From Kappaphycus alvarezii (Eukaryota; Rhodophyta; Florideophyceae; Gigartinales; Solieriaceae), in contig NADL03000007.1 of assembly GCA_002205965.3 (NCBI GenBank), positions 806,001 through 870,000 of the forward strand: DNA of 64,000 nucleotides, read 5' to 3'. A program made the translations under genes and the position numbers. Positions 11,800 to 23,904 of the stretch are shown here, piece after piece. The first letter of the stretch is position 1. Each line of letters begins with the position of its first letter. The notes under the pieces are model-generated. The model made no database searches, was not told the origin of the DNA, and saw only the letters and a program-made list of their open reading frames with translations.

Positions 11800-12615
11800 C
11801 ATAGTGCAATGCGTGGTGCGCACTTGTTGTCGTCTAGGTACGAAATCCTGTCAGACAATGAGAAAACCAACACACACACATACCAAGACTCACAGGTTGT
11901 TCGCTATCGCTCTTTCTCTTTAAGTATTCTGCGATGTAGTAGCACTGCTGGTAGACTGAGAGGAGAAGATGGGGTGTTAGAGCTGGGGGATTCCTTGGAC
12001 TGCTGGACGGTATAATTTTCCTCCGGATTGTAAGGCAGGGCCAAGACCCGGGGAACGCTAGAACTTGGAGAAGATCGAACCATGGATATTAGAGGTGCAA
12101 TGATGGACAAAAAAGATGTAGTCGTGGGTGAGCAGTGCTGATTATCTCCTTTAGAGATAAAGGTAAACGTGTTGTCACAGACCATAACCTTGAAGTTCCT
12201 TTTTGTATACAGACGTCGGAGTCCGGGGCGGCAAGTGTCAGTAAATATCACAAGCGAACAAAGGAAGGTTTGGAAATTATGGAGTAGAGAGGGGGAAATA
12301 AAAGGCGTACCCGGTTGGATAAATGTGGCTATAGCCAAAGTTGTCGTTGGCGAGGTTGTTGGAAAGGCGGAAGCTGGGAGTCAAGTTCAGAGCCAACACC
12401 GGGCTGCTGTTTATTCGGGGGCTCTAGTTGCGAGGAAAGGTATAAGTAATAGTAATCTAGGGAAACTATCTACACTAATGTGGTAAAGTCTATATCAGCT
12501 ATATAATAAATATACAGGTTAAAGGTTAAAGGTGATTTACGTTAACGCTTGGCCCAATGGGCGGCTGTTACCAGTGAAAATATCAAGTTTAGAGGCTCAG
12601 AATCCCAGACCAGGT
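11800..12615 (+). repeat. Dispersed repeat A, copy 1
   Basis: Clearly similar to 23905-24665 in the same orientation, with shared blocks such as GTCAGACAATGAGAAAACCA, TCTTTCTCTTTAAG, GAGTCAAGTTCAGAGCCAAC and CTTGGCCCAAT. Similarity starts near TAGTGCAATGCG and fades about 60 bases past CTTGGCCCAAT. Neither strand keeps a shared protein frame, so it is probably non-coding: a solo LTR or non-autonomous transposon of unknown class. Confidence 0.6.
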
Positions 12616-13464
12616 GCTACATGACCCCATCGGGGAGCTGTAAAGTATCTGGGTCAAGAACGGTCGCAAATCCACATTGATGCCCTAACTGAACGGACGG
12701 TACAATATCTGCTGGTAGCGGAGGTTGAATTTGTCGAAAAATAGATCAACAAAAGTACATAAATCAGCTCTGCTAGTGGCAGTACAGTACGAGTGCTGAT
12801 TGAACTGCAATTCATTCTACCTCCACCGCCCACCACCTCTCACATTTCCCTAAGATACATACCAATAAAGATAGACCCTCCACAAAACTTGGTCAACAAC
12901 TCACTCCGCTTTGTCATCATCCGGTTAAGATAAGATTAACTAACTCATAATGTGCATTGACAAAATATCATATTCTTTTTGAAAGACATTAAAGGATAAG
13001 AGCAAGTATAGAGGAGTGCCAAAGCTTTCTCTACCTTCTGTGTTGTTGGGAACTATCTCTGTGACGTGAAGTGGTTGGATCTTCGGCATGGCAGGCAGGT
13101 AATGCAGCGTAGGGATTTATAACTGGGTGCGCATAACGAACATGTAAGAGAAGATCTTTTTGAAACACTATTCCTTTCTGACATTTCTTAGTTTCATTCT
13201 TTATGTTGTATGCTTCGAATACTATTGGAGCGCAAGAAAGCTCGCGAGAACTGCCCTTCAGAGCTACATAGAGCACATAAATAGTACTCTATATCTCACC
13301 ACGCACACTTTCTGGTGCGATTTATTTGGATGGTAGCTGGCCTTACGGATTTGGGCGATTGAAAGCATAAAAATCTTTCATGAAACGCTTTTTGCTCTGA
13401 AAAAAGTCCTGACTTGTCTCTCTTTCCCAAAATCAGAAGAGTACTGCGTCCATAGAGCCAATTA
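12616..13464. other. Gene-free stretch
   Basis: AT-rich sequence between dispersed repeat A and the chromovirus. I see no supported gene or repeat. The last bases before 13465 (AATTA) form the left half of the chromovirus target-site duplication. Confidence 0.5.
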
Positions 13465-13964
13465 TGTTGCGATTATGCCCATAAATCACCAAATACCCTG
13501 ACAGTATCCCTCCGGTAACCTGTACCAAGGATTTACACTGTAAGAAGACATCATTGCAACTTGTGCACTGTACTCACGCACCAGTGTAAAAGCATAATAT
13601 CATACCTCTTTGTACCTAGCCAATGACATGGATCCATCATGGCTATCTCGCGTGGTTCTCGAAACATTTCGCACCCACCAATCAGCAACCACTTTATGCC
13701 TCCTTGCCAATTGGACCAATGGTACTTTGCCATGATGTTTGTTGCTGTCTGTTATACTGATGGACCTTCAGAACCTTGTAGTTTGATACCTCTGGGTCGC
13801 ATTTTCTAGAATACCTTTGAATTCAGTACCGTTTAGTTACAATTTATCTCTGCTGGTGTTGAGTACTTTTTCTATATAAACCCTGGTCTGATGTCCGGCC
13901 TGATTACCGGAAGCATCAACCAACAGTTCAACCATCGATTACCTTTTGTGCGCTCAACACCCCA
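13465..13964 (+). repeat. 5' LTR of the chromovirus
   Basis: About 500 bases beginning TGTTG and ending ACCCCA. A TATATAAA box near 13875 would place transcription start some 30 bases downstream, in line with an LTR promoter. It is nearly identical to the copy at 19486-19982, and related to the older solo copy at 27916-28428. Confidence 0.9.
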
Positions 13965-14116
13965 CATTTGGTAGCATCGCATATTCGTTTGTCAGTACTG
14001 CGAGTTCTTCCAATCCGACAGTAAGTTAAAATCTCTATTAGATTTGACGTTCTGCCCGATTGCAAGCAGAGACTAACATTTTGTTTTTTACTCTGATTCT
14101 TTTTGAATAACGCTCA

Positions 14117-14701
14117 GTGCCGAAAAACAAGACTTCCAGGGACCGCCCCTCGTCGCCGGACGAGTACAACGCAGAAGACTTACAATCGTTCTTCGCCGAA
14201 AATTGTCAGGAGCTGACAACGTTCGAGTTTGGAGTGGAGCCAAGAACACCCACCAGAATCGTGGTGGAGGAACCAAGGACACCAAGACCCTCCACTTTCT
14301 GCCTTCCCGAGGCTGTATCGCTACCCGCTCTACCGCCGATACCGAGAAGGCCCGCAGTCCCTCGCTCCAAGCCGCAGAAGCCTAAGAAGACCCTACCGAT
14401 TCTCCCTGACGCGGCTTCCATCGTCATTCAGAGAACCGCCAACCACCGCATTCGTAAGAAGACCAGAAGGCCTCGCCTGACCAAGAACCCGCGATCTTCG
14501 CCCTTCCACTGCCGTCACTGTCAAGTCACCTGCACAGGCCGAGTGCAGTACCACGAGCACCTCCGATCCCGCAAGCACCAGCACCGCGCCGATAAGACGA
14601 GGCACATCTGCAAATTTGCAAAATCGAAGTCCCAAGTAAGGCAGACCTTGAGCGCCACCGTCTTGGCCGCCGTCATCGAGAGACTGCCCGTCAGTAGTTA
14701 A
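14117..14701 (+). CDS. Zinc-finger reading frame ahead of gag inside the chromovirus
   Basis: A 194-codon open frame lying between the LTR and gag, where chromoviruses normally have only leader. It has an acidic start (DEYNAEDLQSFFAENCQ), a Pro-rich middle, a basic stretch (RIRKKTRRPRLTKNPR), and one C2H2 finger (FHCRHCQVTCTGRVQYHEHL, then RSRKHQH) with CxxC-x12-H-x5-H spacing, like the U1/matrin-type fingers that bind RNA. Splice-like signals lie in the leader just upstream, so the messenger may carry a leader intron; that is inference. The function is unknown. It could be a captured host gene or an accessory nucleic-acid-binding protein. It is in the same orientation as gag. Confidence 0.55.
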   Translation: MPKNKTSRDRPSSPDEYNAEDLQSFFAENCQELTTFEFGVEPRTPTRIVVEEPRTPRPSTFCLPEAVSLPALPPIPRRPAVPRSKPQKPKKTLPILPDAASIVIQRTANHRIRKKTRRPRLTKNPRSSPFHCRHCQVTCTGRVQYHEHLRSRKHQHRADKTRHICKFAKSKSQVRQTLSATVLAAVIERLPVSS

Positions 14702-14973
14702 AATTTGAATAAATTTAGGGAAGAGGAAGCAAGAAAAACTCCAAAAGTTGCTTTCTCAACCGACTTCGTTTGTGCTGTGTTCAACCTCCCGCTGTGGCTA
14801 CCTTACGAACTCGCTTTCCCCAGTTCCTTGCAGTAGGGCTTGTAAGCCCGTATCGCCGCCAGGTTCTAGACAGGAAAACAACCGTTCTGTAAAGCATCGG
14901 AAGGAGGGCTACTATAGCACACCCGACGTGACTGACGTCAAACCCTTACGTCAGAGAAAATCAACTTTCCCAA

Positions 14974-15046
14974 GTTATCGGCTGGGATTCGAACTCGAGA
15001 CCTCTCACTGGTCTTTCGCTGGTCTAGCCAACTCGGCCACAGTGCA
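14974..15046 (-). tRNA. tRNA-like relic inside the chromovirus leader
   Basis: On the minus strand an A box (TGGCCGAGTTGG) and a B box (AGTTCGAATCC) sit exactly 44 bases apart, as in a standard tRNA. The anticodon stem does not pair, position 33 is not U, and the acceptor arms do not match, so a working tRNA is unlikely. A tRNA-derived SINE head or a decayed tRNA copy carried by the element is more likely. Confidence 0.45.
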
Positions 15047-15141
15047 TACCGATTCTTACTGGCCAATTTGAAAAAATTCTATTTAAAGAAAAAAAAACCC
15101 AAAACTACACGTGTGACTCTTTCGACCAATAGGAAAAGACA

Positions 15142-16075
15142 ATGGAAACTTCGGGCATTACTGTAGAGTCTCTGGCACAAGCCTGTAGCGAACTTCAACG
15201 CCAGCTGTCAGAGGCTCATAACAGATCTCCGCACAACAGAACCAGCTCAATAACGCTGCTCGCAAGGTGGGAGCTCTCGAGAATGAGCTTTCTCTCGTCA
15301 GGATCAATGCCGGTAGCTCAAATGGTCAAAACGAAACCAAGGACGCCCCTAAGAAGAATAAGCCGGGATCATTCAGCGGAAAAGGGTCCGTCGGGAGCTG
15401 GTGCGTGCAGATGCAGAATTATCTTGGTGAAGCAGATGGGCAAGCTACCATGAACATTGCACTAAGCTATCTCTCTGGAAATGCCCATGAGTGGTGGATG
15501 GTCCATTCCAAGAGCGCCGCGGGGCAGGAGATTCAAACATGGAAGGAACTGAAGACTGCCTTCTCAATCGCTTCGAGACGTTAAACAAGGAAAAAATCGC
15601 CCGAGACAAGCTGGCTCGCTGGAAACAAGTTAAAGACGTTACTGCGTTCAATGAAGATTTTAACAAAATATTGTTGGATATACCAGACATAGGAGTCAAA
15701 GATCAGATTGATCGCTATTCACGCGGCCTGAAACCGTACATTTGGAAAGCCTTATGCACGAAAGAATACTCTAAGCTTTCTGATTTAATGGCAGATGCGG
15801 AAAGAATCGAAGCTGCTTACAGGCGTTCAGGGCCGTTAGGTAACAACAAATCGAGTACAAAATCGCTGAACGGAAGTTCAAGTACTGGAAATAGTGCTCC
15901 TGTGCCCATGGAAATTGGGAACGTGGAAATGAAACCGGGTATACAGTCCTCAAATGTTAACTTACCGAAATTGGATCAAGCAGAACGTGAGAGATGCATA
16001 CGTGAAGGCCTCTGCTTGAGATGCAGACAGAGAGGGCACATTGCAAAAAACTGCCCAAAAGCCCGAAGGAACTGA
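15142..16075 (+). pseudogene. Chromovirus gag region
   Basis: Shows a retrotransposon gag domain (FSGKGSVGSWCVQMQNYLGE, with YLSGNAHEWW) followed by a CCHC zinc knuckle (CLRCRQRGHIAKNC) that binds the element RNA. It lies directly before pol. Treated as part of the fossil element; its coding frame is not intact. Confidence 0.85.
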
Positions 16076-19000
16076 CTGAAGGTCCTCAATCAGTTCTGGA
16101 TGACAGAAATCTTATTGTTTCAACAATAAGATCCCAGGAAGCATTTAGGGGAACACCAACCCCAACTTTCCAACGAAATCATAGAGGACTTCTTATTGTT
16201 AAAGGAGTCATTTCCAATGGACCAGCAAAAATTCTCATCGACCCAGGTGGTGAGATCAATTTCCTCAGTGAATTGTTCTGCGATTACCATAAGATTAAAA
16301 CAAGAGAATCAGCAGAGCTTGCCGAAATGGCGAACGGTGCTAACCAGAAGTTGAAAGAAACAGCCGGTCCGGCAATCGTCCAAATAAAGAACTACACAGA
16401 ACCACTGTACTTCGCCGTGAGCCCCCTCAAGAGATATGATGCAATCCTAGGAAAGGAATGGTGTGGAGCCCATAGAGCAATTATCGACTCTTCAAGCAAT
16501 CAAGTTTCTTTCAACTACAAGGGTGAAAAGTACTCCGTCACTGCCAATGAAATGACAAAGCACCCTTTCGTTTCTGCAAACTCAGTACTTACTGATTTGG
16601 AGAAAAAATGTAGCACTTATGCTGTTAATTCGACCACTAGACTCAAATCCAAATGTTCCAGATTCTTACCCAGAAGATATTCAAGGTGTACTGAAAAAGT
16701 ATACAGACGTTTTCCCGGAAAAACTTCCGAAGGGCCTTCCTCCGAAGCGAAAGTATGATTTCAAGATCGAATTGGAAAAAGATGCTAAGCCACAGAAAAA
16801 GGGTCTCTACAGACTTTCAGGAAAAGAAATGATGGAGCTTCGTAAACAACTAGATGATCTACTAGAGAGTGAATTCATTAGACCAAGCAAAAGCCCCTGG
16901 GGAGCGCCAATACTCTTTGTAACGAAAAAGGACAGCGGTTTGCGTATGTGTGTGGGAGCACTTAATCGGCTTACTTGTAAAAAACAGCTACCCCCTGCCG
17001 CGCATCGATGATATCTTTGATCGACTTAAGGGAGCCAGGTACTTCTCGAAAATAGATCTGAGGATGGGTTACCATCAGATCAGACTGGAGGAATCTTCAA
17101 TCCCTCTCACAGCGTTTCGAACCAGATACGGACATTTTGAATTTCTCGTACTACCTTTTGGATTGACCAACGCACCAGCAACTTTTATGAATCTCATGAA
17201 CGACATATTCAAAGATGTCCTGGATGTATTCGTTATCGTTTATTTAGATGACATTCTCATCTTCAGTAAGACATGGAAAGAACATTTAGAACACATTGAT
17301 GTAGTACTAGAGATTCTTAGGAAGGAGAATCTGTTCGCAAAATTGTCAAAATGTGTCTTCGGTGTTAAAGAAGTCGAGTATCTTGGACATGTAATCTGTC
17401 AAGAGGGAATTGCTGTGGATCCCAACAAGATAAAGGCAGTCATGGAATGGCCCTCACCAAAGAACAAGCAACAGCTTCAGTCATTCTTAGGACTCGTCAA
17501 CTATTACAGAAGATTCATAAGAGGATGCTCATTGGTTGCTAAACCTCTTACAGAGCTGACGAAGAACGTTTCATTTCTGTGGACAGCTACTCAGGACAAA
17601 TCATTCCAGACCTTGAAGAAATCGTTATGCAGTGCCCCAGTCCTTCGAACTTTTGACTCTGAACTTCCAATATATGTCACTACAGATGCCTCTCAGTACG
17701 CAATTGGAGCTGTGTTGGAACAGGGGGATCCAAAATCCAGAAGACCAGTTGCCTTTGCGTCTAGGACTTTGAATGATGCTGAGCAAAATTATGCCGCTCA
17801 TGAGAGAGAGCTCTTGGCCATTGTAGAGTGCTTGAAATGGTGGAGAGCATACCTACACGGAAACTTTTTCACAGTTCATTCTGATCACTACCCCTTTAAG
17901 ATACCTCGAGACCCAGGACAATCTGTCCCAAAGACAGGTTAGGTGGTTGGAAAGATTAGCGAACTTTGATTTCAAAATTATACCCATCTCCGGGAAAGCA
18001 AACATCGTTGCCGATGCCCTGTCAAGACAACCTCAGAATTATCCCTCACCTAAACATCGAAACAGAGAACTACTCAAGGAAGTGATAACAAAGACATACC
18101 TAGAATCGAACAATATATCCGTACCTTATTTTGCGGATTCTGAGATAGAAGATCTGGCCAAAGATTACAGGCTAGATGAAAACCTGAAAACCCAATACAA
18201 AGATCCAAAGGCACCTTTCGAAAAGAAAGGGTTGCTTTTACTAAGGAACGGAAAGATTTGCGTACCAGAAGGAAAATTTAAAGTCAAGCTATTACATGAC
18301 TACCATTCTACTCCAAATACTGGACATTTGGGAATTTCAAAAACAATCAATAGAATATCACCGAAGTTTTACTGGAAAAACCTTCGTACAGATGTACTTC
18401 GATACGTTCGTTCTTGCCACTGCCAAAGAGACAAACCATCCAATCAGAAACCCGCAGGTCTTTTAAACCTCTTGATCCACCGAAAACCAAATGGACTCAC
18501 ATAACGATGGACTTTATTACACCCCTTCCAAGGTCAACGGAAGGAAACAATGGCATCTTAACTGTCGTTGACAGATTATCAAAGATGATCAGAATTATAC
18601 CAACCAAGCCCAAAATAGATGCTCCTTCAACTCCCAGGCTGTTCAAGGATCATGTCTACAGAAACCACGGAATTCCAACGAATATCATTTGTGATAGGGA
18701 TGCTATTTTTATGAGCAAGTTTTGGAAGAGTCTGTTCCACCTTCTGGGTACCAAGATATCCCCTTCTTCAGCATATCACCCACAAACAGATGGACAATCT
18801 GAGATTATGAACAGAAAGATCGAAGAAATGATTCGTTCTTTTGTTAGCTTCGACAAGTCAGATTGGGACAAATACTTGGTAGACTTCGAAGTTGCTTACA
18901 ACTCATCTATTAATGCCACTACAACATTCTCTCCGTTCTTCCTCAATTATGGAATCCACCCTAGAACTGTCCCTTTGGACATACTCTCCGCAGACAACCC

Positions 19001-19080
19001 TGCTGCGGCACAGTTCCTAAAAAACATGCAAGAATCACTGAAAAAAGCCCAAGAACAAATCAAAAAACCTAGCTTTTGAA
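16076..19080 (+). pseudogene. Chromovirus pol region: protease, reverse transcriptase, RNase H, integrase
   Basis: The protease part carries ILIDPGGEINFLSE where DSGA is usual; reverse transcriptase shows PFGLTNAPATF and VYLDDILIFS; RNase H shows YVTTDASQYAIGAVL; integrase has an HHCC-like segment (HLGISKTINRISPKFYWKN...CHCQRDK) and a DDE core (TMDFITPLPRS, SAYHPQTDGQSEIMNR). The domain order protease-RT-RNase H-integrase is that of Ty3/Gypsy. The coding frame is broken in a few places. Confidence 0.9.
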
Positions 19081-19289
19081 GATGGTGCAGGATCTCGAAA
19101 ACTGAACCCAAAGTTTTGTGGTCCATTTCAAATATCTGAGGATATAAACGAGTTACGTACCGTTTAAATCTTTCCCAGCCAATGATCGACAGGGGAATTC
19201 ACAATGCTTTCCCATGCTAGTCTCCTTAGCCGTACTTTGAAGATGAATTCTATCGCCAAATTCCGCCGCCACCACCTATACAGGTTCAA

Positions 19290-19440
19290 GATGGACATAA
19301 AGAATACGAAGTCGAATCAATTCTCAGTCACAAGAAACAATACGGAAAAACAAAATATCTCATTAAATGGAAAGGATATGCAGATCACGAGAACTCATGG
19401 CTATCAGAAAATGAACTGAAAAAATTGTCAAGATCTGCTA
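19290..19440 (+). pseudogene. Chromodomain at the end of pol
   Basis: YEVESILSHKK, then KYLIKWKGYADHENSWLSEN, is a clear chromodomain. In chromoviruses this integrase-linked domain steers insertion toward heterochromatin. It lies just before the right LTR and, with the RT type, places the element among chromoviruses. Confidence 0.88.
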
Positions 19441-19485
19441 TACGAATACAAGAATCGGGGCGATTCTTCTTCGTAGGGGGAGTGA

Positions 19486-19982
19486 TGTTGCGATTATGCC
19501 CATAATCACCAAATACCCTGACAGTATCCCTCCGGTAACCTGTACCAAGGATTACACTGTAAGAAGACATCATTGCAACTTGTGCACTGTACTCACGCAC
19601 CAGTGCAAAAGCATAATATCATACCTCTTTGTACCTAGCCAATGACATGGATCCATCATGGCTATCTCGCGTGGTTCTCGAAACATTTCGCACCCACCAA
19701 TCAGCAACCACTTTATGCCTCCTTGCCAATTGGACCAATGATACTTTGCCATGATGTTTGTTGCTGTCTATTATACTGATGGACCTTCAGAACCTTGTAG
19801 TTTGATACCTCTGGTCGCATTTTCTAGAATACCTTTGAATTCAGTACCGTTTAGTTACAATTTATCTCTGCTGGTGTTGAGTACTTTTTCTATATAAACC
19901 CTGGTCTGATGTCCGGCCTGATTACCGGAAGCATCAACCAACAGTTCAACCATCGATTACCTTTTGTGCGCTCAACACCCCA
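19486..19982 (+). repeat. 3' LTR of the chromovirus
   Basis: Nearly identical to 13465-13964, with about six differences. It is followed by AAATTA, which matches the AATTA before the left LTR and marks the target-site duplication. Confidence 0.9.
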
Positions 19983-22900
19983 AAATTAGTTCAGATTTTT
20001 ACTGTGCAGCCCATATTATGTAAGCATAGCAGCACTTGAGGTATTTCGATTCCGATAAATCAACTGAAGCTTCACGAAGCTCCGAACTCACGCAAGTATC
20101 GCGATAGAATTTGTTTCTATGCTTTGTGCGTTTTGCGGCTATAGCAGCGGACTACACGTTCTGTTTGTTTCTGTACGACGTGCTAGAGCAACGCACAGTA
20201 AGAGAGATTTTCACGCGACTCAACTGCCTGTTCTCTCGAGCGATTAGAATGCAGGGTGGACAAGAATTGCTGTTGACGAGTCAGACGTGAATTTAGATCA
20301 TATGTTTACATCCTGCGCGGTATATTTCTCTTCCCTAATTTGAAGACGCTTTTAACTTCTATATTCCTCTCGCCGAATCACGGTCGAACAAGCATTTGGA
20401 ATTTTGTTGTCAAAATTTGGGACATTATGATCGCCATTAAGCTTGGGTATAGCAACGAATGAGCTAATCAAAATGGTGGCATGTCAGCTGCATAATTTAT
20501 TCTGGGCTCTGGTAATCCTTCCTACTATAACAATTTAGAAGTCTCGGAGCATACTCTCCACATATTCACTTACTTAACTATCTTTATTTAGATCAACATT
20601 GCAAAGAAATCCGGAAAGAAGACAAGAAAACGCTGCTACCAGAGACCGAATCGCTCTACGCCTTAAACAACTGTGTTTGATTCGTTCTCTAAATAAGATG
20701 ATGGTCTATGTGAAATGAATTCTCGATATGTCTGCAAAGATCTCGTCTCCATTCAGTAACATCATTCGCCATTCTTCTAGCCTGCATAATAGCAGAAAAT
20801 GAAGATTGAGTATATTTCCCTCAAGATTTTGCAGCTTCAAATCGTGATTGATCTCTTTCTTCAGCTTCTGTCTCCCTAGCAACCTGCTCCGAGAAGATTT
20901 GAAACGTGGCAGAAAGTGTTTCAAAATCCAACAATAATGGTTTCCTATTTCTCCCTTTTACCCTACCGACTTGATCCAATATCAAGTGCGAAGCCACTTC
21001 CATGGCGTTCTTCGTCCTGTGCATCGCTTTTCGCAGACCTGATTGCGATAATATTTAGTACTAGATGGCTTTAGTAAAACTTGGCCTACATTATGTAACT
21101 TTGCCCGGTCGTGAAGTTTACAAATACTTCTGAGTCCCCTTGACCGGAAGCCTCATATTTGGAATTACATGTACCATTAAGGGGCTAAAGTTCTCCAAAT
21201 TCCTCTTGATTACTCCACCATCCCGTTCATGCGGCCTCGAAGCGATATTCAAAGAACGATTATCCGCGCTCGTAATAGAACCTGTTGGTGAAGAAATTGC
21301 GTTAGGTTTGAAATCAGTCTTGTTGAACAGTGGCTAATATGCTTTTCCCAGGGATCTATGGGCTTTATCAAGCTCCAAAAGAGAGTGCGGTTCCATAAAC
21401 TGAGTTCGTTCAGTAGTAATGTGATTTTCATCAATGACATGAAATCGGCGGCAATACTCATTCGTCCCAAAATAAGTTTCCCTTCGTGGCAAAGATGAAT
21501 TTACTGCTCTGAACAACTCTCCAATGGTGATTCACTCGCCTTAACTTTCCCCTCCTCAAACATTTGCATATCTCCTTGGGGCTAAGTTAATTCTTCCACA
21601 TCTGGGCCGTATTTAGCAACCTGTACAGCAGTGGTGTTGAGCACACCCAATATAGAAGCTTCTGTTGATAGAGTTTTAGCCCGTCCTTTAGATTACCTAC
21701 CAGTTCCAGAGCCTTTCTATTTGAAATCTGCGCTGGACCATTTTGACACTAGGTACCTTCAGTGTGATACCAATCTTCTTGTTTGAGGCCACCTTAACCT
21801 TGAGTGCCTTCAAAAAACATTTGAATGTATTGAACTCTCGAAGATCCATGCGGAATACATTTCTAGCTTGCGCAAGAGTCTTCGGCACAATAAGACTAAC
21901 ATGCGCAATCTTTGGCACGGTTACCGCGACGTCATCTGTTATAACCGTATGACCAGTGTAAACTATTAGTATGTTTGGAGTTCTGTTCGGTGCTGCATTA
22001 CACCCATTTGCTGTTATGTCAGCTTGTCGAGGAGAACAGAGCGGATTGTGTTGACGATGCTGGCAATATGTCGAGAGTGGTTTAATCGGGCTAGTTTGTG
22101 CAGGTACATATGCCACGAGGAAAGTCATCTTCCAACGTTTCTGTGAATAAGCGGGCTGATATATTTGATGTGAACAGGAGGATGGAAGAGATAAAGGTGG
22201 CTAGTACTGCTTGTATTGGGAGGATAGGATAAGGCAAGTACTACCACAGTTTTCGGGTTTCAACCCAACATTTCCTTGCCAGGGAAATTTTAGATTTCCC
22301 CTATGTGGAGGAAAGGTGGAAATCGTGAAGGGAAAGGTGAAGTCTTTTTACTGGCAGAGATTGACAGATGGTGCGATTCCATAATTAAAGCTATTTTATC
22401 TTCGCAGATAGCCCCTGAGTGTCGCCGGTGAAAAAATAGAGAGATATACTTCAGAAAAGTGAGAAGGAAAACGGAATATGGAAATGAGTCGTATATTCTC
22501 CGCCAGCACCTCTATTTATTGTTCACGAGTATCTCCCAAGACATAGAGGTAATTAATGGGAAAAATTCCTGTTTGGACCTTTAAAATGCGTTTAGTACCC
22601 CGCGATGCGGGGGAAAGCATGTCAAGGCGGAAAAAGTAGCAATCAAGCGTGCCTGGATATGCTTCCGCAGCAATGCGATTATCAGATATGCTGAAGTCGA
22701 GAGCACGTACTAAAACGGAATTTCGATAAATATAAAAAAGAAGAAAAAATATCACTCTACGGAAGTCATGATGCCGTTCGTGTATACCTGCATCAATTTG
22801 ATTTTGAAGTATTGCGTTCTATTCTTCGCGAGTTTCAAATATATTTTGAACCATAAAGAAAATCAGGCACAGCAACGACGACGAGATCCGCCTCGCGACG

Positions 22901-23904
22901 GCATTTTTCAACAAGAGCACAATCTAGCATCCGGGAAAAAATGTAGGAAGGCTTTCAGATTCAAATGCCGTCGTTACATATCTTACACGACTTGCTGAAT
23001 TTTCAGGTGGAATATCTACCGAAAAGAAACATGTCTTTTGCGTTGAACAGAGCGGAGGCGGGACCGTTGCCAAGAATGAAATATCTAGACCGTCAGCAAG
23101 ACTCAAAAAAAAGTGGGATATGACTCTGTCGAACGGCAGATGCATAGCTCCGGAGTAGCTGGAGATGATGAAAATGATCGCGAAGAGACAGAATTTTGTG
23201 CAGTCGGCGGTGAAGTTGCAGAAGATGCCTAGCATAAATATGCGCGGACACGAAATTATTTTGCGCATAAAGGGCACTAGCGTATCAACCTTTGCCCGCG
23301 TCCGGGCACGCGCAGAGCCTAACTTGTTACTCCTGAATTCTCTACGAATGTTTGACGAAGTCTTGACCTCAAGTGCATAGGAAGAAACGTGAAAGAGTTA
23401 TCAGAAAAACGTGGAAGAATTCTTATGGATAAAATACTTGCGGTGGAATTCCGACATGGTTTTGGCATTATTAAATACGCGGTGATCATTTTATTTTTGG
23501 ACTGCTGCTGTACAGTGGCTATAGGCACGGGGCGCTTCGTACGGAAATGGATCTGTTATGAGTGTACCGGGAAGGCTACTTGTCTACTGTACCTTCCATT
23601 TGGAGTACGTTGCCGGGCTACTCGCTAGCATTTATCTGGTCGGAAGGATTAATGAAGTCTCAGAGAGGATTTTAAAATTATGCCAGAAGAGAAATCCGGA
23701 AGATGATGAAGTAAAGTGGTTTGCAATAGACAGCCGCTGTTTCTCTAAAACTTTAAGGGTGATGATTAGAGAACTCGGAACGAATGGAATGTTATCCGCA
23801 TTATTGCACGGAACGGGGACCTGGTGTAATCCGTGTTAAGGTGCTGTGAAAAGTAAAGGAAATAAGGCGCCGAGGTTCAAGGGATCCACAAATGGGCTCT
23901 GACA
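19983..23904. other. Repeat-poor stretch with no assignable gene
   Basis: On the minus strand between about 22128 and 20706, several overlapping frames read like decayed coding sequence (for example AKTLSTEASILGVLNTTAVQ and KHFLPRFKSSRSRLLGRQ), with many interruptions. The family is not recognised. Positions 22400-23840 have scattered short frames on both strands without motifs. I see no tRNA, rRNA or further LTR here. Confidence 0.4.

Larger units (their letters stand above)
13465..19982 (+). mobile_element. Ty3/Gypsy chromovirus LTR retrotransposon, both LTRs present
   Basis: An element of about 6.5 kb with LTRs at 13465-13964 and 19486-19982, both beginning TGTTGCGATTATGCCC and ending ACCCCA. 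An AATTA-type duplication flanks it. A primer-binding site beginning TGGTAGCATCGC lies just inside the left LTR and fits a methionine-type tRNA 3' end; a purine-rich stretch precedes the right LTR. Parts in order: leader, a zinc-finger reading frame (about 14117-14701), a tRNA-like segment, gag with a CCHC knuckle (about 15142-16075), protease, reverse transcriptase (YLDD), RNase H, integrase (about 16100-19080) and a chromodomain (about 19290-19440). The LTRs are about 99% identical, so the insertion looks young. As fossil status, it is largely complete in layout but its coding part is broken in several places. Confidence 0.92.

Noticed and set aside
11904-12338. Minus-strand 144-codon frame in dispersed repeat A
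   Set aside because: The second repeat copy does not keep the frame, so it is not a conserved protein.
14974-15046. Functional tRNA-Ser or tRNA-Leu gene
   Set aside because: Control boxes fit but anticodon and acceptor stems do not pair and position 33 is not U.
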